From positions 73,216-137,215 of the forward strand of contig VAWN01000022.1 of NCBI GenBank assembly GCA_005885555.1: a stretch of 64,000 nucleotides of DNA. Reading direction: 5' to 3'. Within the stretch, counting starts at the first letter, position 1; each line of letters opens with the position of its first letter. Under the pieces are notes generated by a model. It was not told the origin of the DNA, searched no databases, and saw nothing but the letters and a program-made list of their open reading frames with translations. The position numbers and the translations under genes are program-made. Positions 60,312 to 64,000 of this stretch are shown piece after piece. Source of the stretch: Actinomycetota bacterium (GTDB lineage Bacteria; Actinomycetota; Actinomycetes; Mycobacteriales; Micromonosporaceae).

Positions 60312-61331
60312 GTGGCTGTACCCCTCACCCCGCCACCCCTCGCCCCGCTGCGGTCGGCGCGTTCCCTCGCGCTGGCGCTGATCGCCAGCCTCGTGGCCGT
60401 CATCGCCGGCCTGGCGCCGGCCACCAACGGCTACGCCTCGCCCACCGTGCAACAGATCGAGCAGCAGATCGACCAGCTCTGGGCACAGCTCGAACCGTTG
60501 ATCAACAAGTACGACGCGGTGCAGGACCAGCTGAAAGCCAACCAGGCCAGGCAGTCCACGCTGACCCAGCGGTTGGCGCCGTTGCAGATGCAGGTCGACC
60601 TCGGCTCGGCCCGGGTCGGCGCCATGGCGACGCAGCTCTACGAGAGCGGTCCGGCGACCCGGATGGCGCAGCTGCTCGACGCGGGCAGTCCGGAGGCGTT
60701 CCTCGACGAGCTGAGCGCGCTCGACCAGATGGCCCGGCGGCAGCAGAGCACGTTGGCGGCGACGCAGAGCCAGCTCGACGACTACACCAGGCAGAAGCGG
60801 CCGCTCGACGCCCTCGTCGCCCAGGAACAGCAGCAGATCGCCGACCTGGATGCGCAGAAGAAGAACATCCAGGCCCAGCTGGACCAGCTGCAGAAGCTGC
60901 GCCAGCAGGCGTACGGCGGCTCCGGCTCCGCGGGCGGCAACCTCAAGCCGGTACCGTGCCCGCAGGTCTACGTCGGCGGTGCGGCCGGCAAGGCGGTCGC
61001 CTACGCCTGCTCGAAGATCGGTTCGCGGTACGAGTTCGCCCAGGCCGGCCCGACGACGTTCGACTGCTCCGGTCTCACCGAAGCCGCGTGGGGCGCCGCG
61101 GGTGCGTCGCTGTACCACTTCACCGGTACCCAGCAGAAGGAGACCACACCGGTCAGCGCGGCCAACCTGATGACCGGCGACCTCATCTTCTACGGCAACC
61201 CGGCATACCATGTGGCGATCTACATCGGCAACGGGTGGATGGTGCACGCCCCGAAACCCGGTGATTTCGTGCGGGAAGCACAGATCGGCAGCCCGGGAAG
61301 AATCAGCGGTTACGGTCGGGTCAAACTCTAA
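60312..61331 (+). CDS. Secreted NlpC/P60 peptidoglycan hydrolase, first copy
   Basis: A 339-residue cell-wall endopeptidase. Signal peptide (ALALIASLVAVIAGLAPATN) is followed by a coiled coil rich in Gln (IEQQIDQLWAQLEPLINKYD, LTQRLAPLQMQVDLGSARVG) and the NlpC/P60 domain from ~215. The catalytic Cys lies in TFDCSGLTEAAWG; His in NPAYHVAIYIGNGW. Where most members read LPHSA the loop here reads LYHFTGTQQKE. The coiled coil probably blocks the active site, as in RipA. The GTG start lies after a 67-bp gap; I see no riboswitch here, unlike the second copy. Confidence 0.93.
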   Translation: MAVPLTPPPLAPLRSARSLALALIASLVAVIAGLAPATNGYASPTVQQIEQQIDQLWAQLEPLINKYDAVQDQLKANQARQSTLTQRLAPLQMQVDLGSARVGAMATQLYESGPATRMAQLLDAGSPEAFLDELSALDQMARRQQSTLAATQSQLDDYTRQKRPLDALVAQEQQQIADLDAQKKNIQAQLDQLQKLRQQAYGGSGSAGGNLKPVPCPQVYVGGAAGKAVAYACSKIGSRYEFAQAGPTTFDCSGLTEAAWGAAGASLYHFTGTQQKETTPVSAANLMTGDLIFYGNPAYHVAIYIGNGWMVHAPKPGDFVREAQIGSPGRISGYGRVKL

Positions 61332-61470
61332 TCACGTTGGGGCGTAACGGGATGCGACTCGCACAATCCGTCCGGTAGTACTTCCCAACTCAACTTGCGC
61401 GCCGCGACCCCGTTTCCCTACCGTTATGAAGTCGTCCTCCGGACGTCGGTTTCCCCCCCTGGGAAGCCCC

Positions 61471-61592
61471 GGACACACCGCCGAATCGTCAATACGAGCC
61501 GGGGAACCACGTACACCAGGTGGGGTGAATCCGCGTCCAGCGGTAGGGGGACTTCCCATCCCGAACCCGTCAGCTAACCCGGTAGGCGGCGA
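61471..61592 (+). ncRNA. c-di-AMP (ydaO/yuaA-type) riboswitch
   Basis: The leader of the second NlpC/P60 gene has the conserved words of the ydaO riboswitch in the right order: CGCCGAATC (61479-61487), GAGCCGGGGAACCA (61496-61509), GGGGTGAAT (61522-61530), GGTAGGGG and, at the 3' side, CCGAACCCGTCAGCTAACCC followed by GGTAGGCGGCGAATG. The first CGCC and last GGCG words form the closing P1 stem. In actinomycetes this riboswitch binds cyclic di-AMP and turns off genes for cell-wall hydrolases. The expression platform lies between 61593 and the GTG at 61642. Confidence 0.93.
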
Positions 61593-61641
61593 ATGTCCGG
61601 TCGCGCGCAGCGGCCGGCCTTCGGGGAAGAGGAGTTGCCGC

Positions 61642-62664
61642 GTGACACGCTCAGCGCTGCGAGCGTTCGGGCCCGTTTCGTTGTTCCCCCATCGGCTGCG
61701 GTCAATGCTGCTTGCGGCGGCCATCGTGGTCGGAGTCGTGGCCACCACCGGCATCGCCGGGTACGCCGACCCGAGTCCCGCGCCGGGTCAGGTGGAGGCG
61801 CAGATCGACGCCACGTGGGGCCAGCTCGAACCGCTCATCGAGCAGTACAACGCGGTACACGAGCAGAAGGTCGCGATGGAGGCGAAGGTCGCCGCGCTGC
61901 AGGCCCAGATCCAGCCGCTGCAGATGCAGGTCGACCTCGCGATGAGCCGGGTCGGTGCGATCTCCGCGCAAGCGTACAAGTTCGGTCCTGGTTCCAAGCT
62001 CAACGCGCTGCTGCAGAGCGGCAGCCCGGACCAGTTCCTCAGCCAACTGTCCGACCTCGACGAGATCGCCCGCCAGGAGACCGCGATGGTGGCGGACATC
62101 GCGGCGCTGCGCGACCGGTACGACCAGCAGAAGAAGCCGCTCGACGAAGCGCTGGCCAAGCTGCAACAGCAGGACGCCGCGCTGGCCGCGCAGAAGCGGC
62201 AGATCACCGACCGGATCACCCAGCTCAACCAGTTGCGGCTGACCGCATACGGCAGCGGCAACGGTACCGGCAACCTGCGCCCGGTCGCCTGCCCGCAGAC
62301 CTACGACGGCAGCCTCGGCGCGCGCGCCGCCAAGTTCGCCTGCAACCAGATCGGCAAGCCGTACGTGTGGGCCGCCGACGGGCCCAGCGCCTACGACTGT
62401 TCGGGCCTGACCGAGGCGTCCTGGCGCTCGGTCGGCATCAGCCTGCCGCACAACGCCTTGGAGCAGAAGCAGGTCACCGTCCCGGTCTCGCTGGGCAACC
62501 TGCACGTCGGCGACATGGTGTACTACTACCGCGACGTGCACCACGTGGTCATCTACGTGGGCAACAACTGGGTCGTCGCGGCGTCCACGTTCGGGCAGCC
62601 GATACAGATGCAGAAGCTGGACATGACCCGCTACAACTCGGCGGGACGGCCGCACGGGGCCTGA
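61642..62664 (+). CDS. Secreted NlpC/P60 peptidoglycan hydrolase, second copy (riboswitch-controlled)
   Basis: A 340-residue paralogue of the upstream gene. Signal peptide: RLRSMLLAAAIVVGVVATTG ending near GYADP. The coiled coil follows (QIDATWGQLEPLIEQYNAVH, LQAQIQPLQMQVDLAMSRVG), then the catalytic domain with Cys in AYDCSGLTEASWRSVG, the LPHNALEQKQ loop and His in YRDVHHVVIYVGNNW. The GTG at 61642 with AGAGGAG 7 bp upstream is preferred; frames farther upstream run through the riboswitch and are not coding. It is controlled by c-di-AMP through the leader RNA. Confidence 0.94.
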   Translation: MTRSALRAFGPVSLFPHRLRSMLLAAAIVVGVVATTGIAGYADPSPAPGQVEAQIDATWGQLEPLIEQYNAVHEQKVAMEAKVAALQAQIQPLQMQVDLAMSRVGAISAQAYKFGPGSKLNALLQSGSPDQFLSQLSDLDEIARQETAMVADIAALRDRYDQQKKPLDEALAKLQQQDAALAAQKRQITDRITQLNQLRLTAYGSGNGTGNLRPVACPQTYDGSLGARAAKFACNQIGKPYVWAADGPSAYDCSGLTEASWRSVGISLPHNALEQKQVTVPVSLGNLHVGDMVYYYRDVHHVVIYVGNNWVVAASTFGQPIQMQKLDMTRYNSAGRPHGA

Positions 62665-62670
62665 GCCGGG

Positions 62671-63297
62671 TCACCCGCCAGCGGCGGCTGCCCGCCGGTC
62701 GCGCAGCACTCTGCGCAGAGCCGGGGGTACCGGTCCGGTGCGCGCCGCAAGCGACGCGATGCGGTCCCGGTGCGCCTGCCGGCGCGACCGGGGCAGCACG
62801 ATGCGCATCTGCGCGGCGGCGGCGAGCGAGACCACCGCGGCGGTACGCTCGCCGACCGGCCAGGCGTCGCTCAACGCCGCGTCGATCGCGCCGACGATCC
62901 GGTCGCGCACCAGCCGGTCGAGCACGACAATGCGCTCCGCGGGGACGACACCGAAGATGCGGTACCGGTGCAGCTCGATCCGGCGCGCGGCGACCAGGCC
63001 GTCGGCGACCTCCCGGGTGATCCGGCGGGCGTCCCGGCGGATCCAGTACCGCCAGCGGCGCCCGGGGTCGGCGGCGACCTGGCTCAGCACCCCCGCGAGC
63101 ACCGGATCCGGTACCGGCTCCGCGTCCCCGGCCTTCGGCCGGCCGTCCACGTCGATCAGCTGGCCGCCGAGCTGAAGCTCGACGAGCGCGGCCGCGCGCA
63201 GGACATAGCCGAGCTCGCCGCGGCCGGTCAGGCGCTGCCGCCGCGGGTCGACGGCGAGCAGGAACAGCTGAGCGGGCAAGGAGTCGGGCCGCTGCAC
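62671..63297 (-). CDS. GPP34 (GOLPH3/Vps74-like) protein, second copy
   Basis: A 208-residue member with the family pattern LPAQLFLLAVDPRRQRLTGR, LGYVLRAAALVELQLGGQLI and RYWIRRDARRITREVADGLV, then IELHRYRIFGVVPAERIVVL. It is convergent with the NlpC/P60 gene (6 bp between stops). Together with the copy at 57173 it brackets the CNNM and NlpC/P60 genes, all envelope-related. The start at 63297 gives MQRPDSLPAQL. Confidence 0.87.
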   Translation of the reverse strand: MQRPDSLPAQLFLLAVDPRRQRLTGRGELGYVLRAAALVELQLGGQLIDVDGRPKAGDAEPVPDPVLAGVLSQVAADPGRRWRYWIRRDARRITREVADGLVAARRIELHRYRIFGVVPAERIVVLDRLVRDRIVGAIDAALSDAWPVGERTAAVVSLAAAAQMRIVLPRSRRQAHRDRIASLAARTGPVPPALRRVLRDRRAAAAGG

Positions 63298-63466
63298 TGA
63301 TGATCCCTTCTGGTCTGGTATCGGCTAGAGCGTCGCACCCGTCGTCCGTCAAGGCCACCTGCCGCGGTCACCCGAACGAGTGAGGACGGCGAGCCGCTGC
63401 GGATGCCGCGCGCAGAATCGGCCGGTAGCGTGGGCACCCGACGACGCCAGAAGGGAGACGCAGAAC

Positions 63467-63844
63467 ATGGATGTCGATATCTCGTACCCTGGCGAGGACG
63501 CTGCCGTCGTGTCCGTCCGCGGAGCGCTCGACATCGATACGGCGTCGGAAGTGCGCGCCGCGTTCGACACGCTGAGCGACCGTGCGGTGATCAGGATAGT
63601 GGCTGACCTGACCGGTCTGGAATTCTGTGACTCGATCGGCCTGTCGACCCTGATCGTCGCGCACCGGCGGTGTACCGACGCCGGTGGCTGGGTACGCATC
63701 GCCGGGCCGGCGCCGTTCCTCGTCCGGCTGCTGTCCGTCGTCGGGGTGGCCGAGGCGGTATCCATGTACAAGACCGTCGACGGGGCGGTGCGCGGCGACG
63801 CCGACCAGTTGGTACCGCCGTACAAGGACGACCTCGCCGCCTGA
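63467..63844 (+). CDS. STAS-domain anti-sigma factor antagonist
   Basis: A 125-residue STAS protein. The key phosphorylation site is Ser in LEFCDSIGLSTLI (the DSxGL motif), used when an anti-sigma kinase controls a sigma factor. Other features: VVSVRGALDIDTASEVRAAF and a C-terminal acidic tail VPPYKDDLAA. No anti-sigma kinase or sigma gene is in the window. The ATG at 63467 has AAGGGAGACG upstream, a strong ribosome-binding site. Confidence 0.92.
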   Translation: MDVDISYPGEDAAVVSVRGALDIDTASEVRAAFDTLSDRAVIRIVADLTGLEFCDSIGLSTLIVAHRRCTDAGGWVRIAGPAPFLVRLLSVVGVAEAVSMYKTVDGAVRGDADQLVPPYKDDLAA

Positions 63845-63897
63845 TCACCGTCGCGGTCCAACGATCTCCTCGCCCCCATGCCGTCCATCATCGGCGT

Positions 63898-63929
63898 GGG
63901 CCGGACCGGGGGCATCCCCGGCCCGGCCC
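63898..63929. terminator. Bidirectional hairpin after the STAS gene
   Basis: GGGCCGGACCGGGG (63898-63911) and CCCCGGCCCGGCCC (63916-63929) pair over 14 positions with one A-C mismatch and a 4-nt loop (GCAT), between convergent genes. Confidence 0.8.
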
Positions 63930-63947
63930 GTGTTCACCGGTCGGGCA

Positions 63948-64000
63948 TCAGAAGCAGTTGAACAGGAACAACTCCCACGCCTGAACCTGGGTGGCGTCGC
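63948..64000 (-). CDS. C-terminal end of a gene entering from the right edge
   Basis: On the minus strand the frame from the window edge reads DATQVQAWELFLFNCF and then TGA (63948-63950), 19 bp beyond the terminator hairpin. The aromatic C-terminus with a penultimate Cys resembles the end of a secreted or carbohydrate-binding protein, but 17 residues are too few to identify it. Confidence 0.4.
   Translation of the reverse strand, partial: DATQVQAWELFLFNCF

Noticed and set aside
61426-61641. Upstream extension of the second NlpC/P60 gene
   Set aside because: The segment is the riboswitch; the extension is not protein-like and the signal peptide begins after 61642.

Overview
This is a high-GC actinomycete chromosome segment, most like a Micromonosporaceae-type organism. 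The evidence is the gyrB-gyrA-DUF3566-tRNA-Ile-DLW39-tRNA-Ala block, the actinobacterial fhaA-fhaB-pstP-rodA-pbpA-pknA-pknB block, crgA, a class E sortase, DUF397/XRE pairs, DUF2637, GPP34 proteins and chaplin-like domains. The species cannot be named from the window. Both conserved blocks normally lie close to oriC, so the window is probably origin-proximal. Three DnaA-box-like 9-mers between gyrB and gyrA fit this.

Layout. 1-0.96 kb: the end of a coiled-coil gene and a hypothetical gene. 1.4-7.6 kb: gyrB, gyrA (carrying a 173-residue mini-intein at the active-site tyrosine), DUF3566, tRNA-Ile, a DLW-39 protein and tRNA-Ala. 7.6-12.9 kb: an integrase remnant abutting tRNA-Ala, then an arsenic module (arsR, arsM, MIP channel, arsC, an ArsR-ArsC fusion) and a broken diguanylate cyclase gene. 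13-21.7 kb: small regulators and enzymes, a YbaK-type deacylase, a CBS protein, proS, an SGNH hydrolase and a large TPR protein. 22-29.8 kb: a leucine/isovalerate-type catabolic cluster (TetR, biotin carboxylase, HMG-CoA lyase, carboxyltransferase, acyl-CoA dehydrogenase) with a secreted protein and a five-repeat chaplin-like protein in its middle. 29.9-44.7 kb: regulators, an F420-type oxidoreductase, YceI, a glutamate-cysteine ligase-type enzyme, an XRE/DUF397 module, adenosine deaminase, a two-gene glycan module and DUF2637.

44.8-57.1 kb: tRNA-Leu, then the cell-wall/phosphosignalling operon (FHA proteins, PP2C phosphatase, RodA, PbpA, PknA, PknB), a divergent trpG/pabA-small membrane protein-sortase-DUF881 group, and crgA. 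Relative to gyrA this block is inverted compared with the Mycobacterium tuberculosis order I know, and it is separated from the gyrase block by about 37 kb. 57.2-64 kb: two GPP34 proteins, two CNNM/CorC-type membrane proteins, two NlpC/P60 hydrolases (the second behind a c-di-AMP riboswitch), a STAS protein and the end of one more gene.

The most unusual signal is not a gene. Five short palindromic elements with ends ATCTTGGA/TCCAAGAT fall into a 48-bp and a 69-bp class. Four are intergenic, usually next to GC-only simple repeats. One is inserted in frame inside the gyrA intein, in the linker where inteins normally carry a homing endonuclease. A second genome-level signal is a marked excess of GGTACC.
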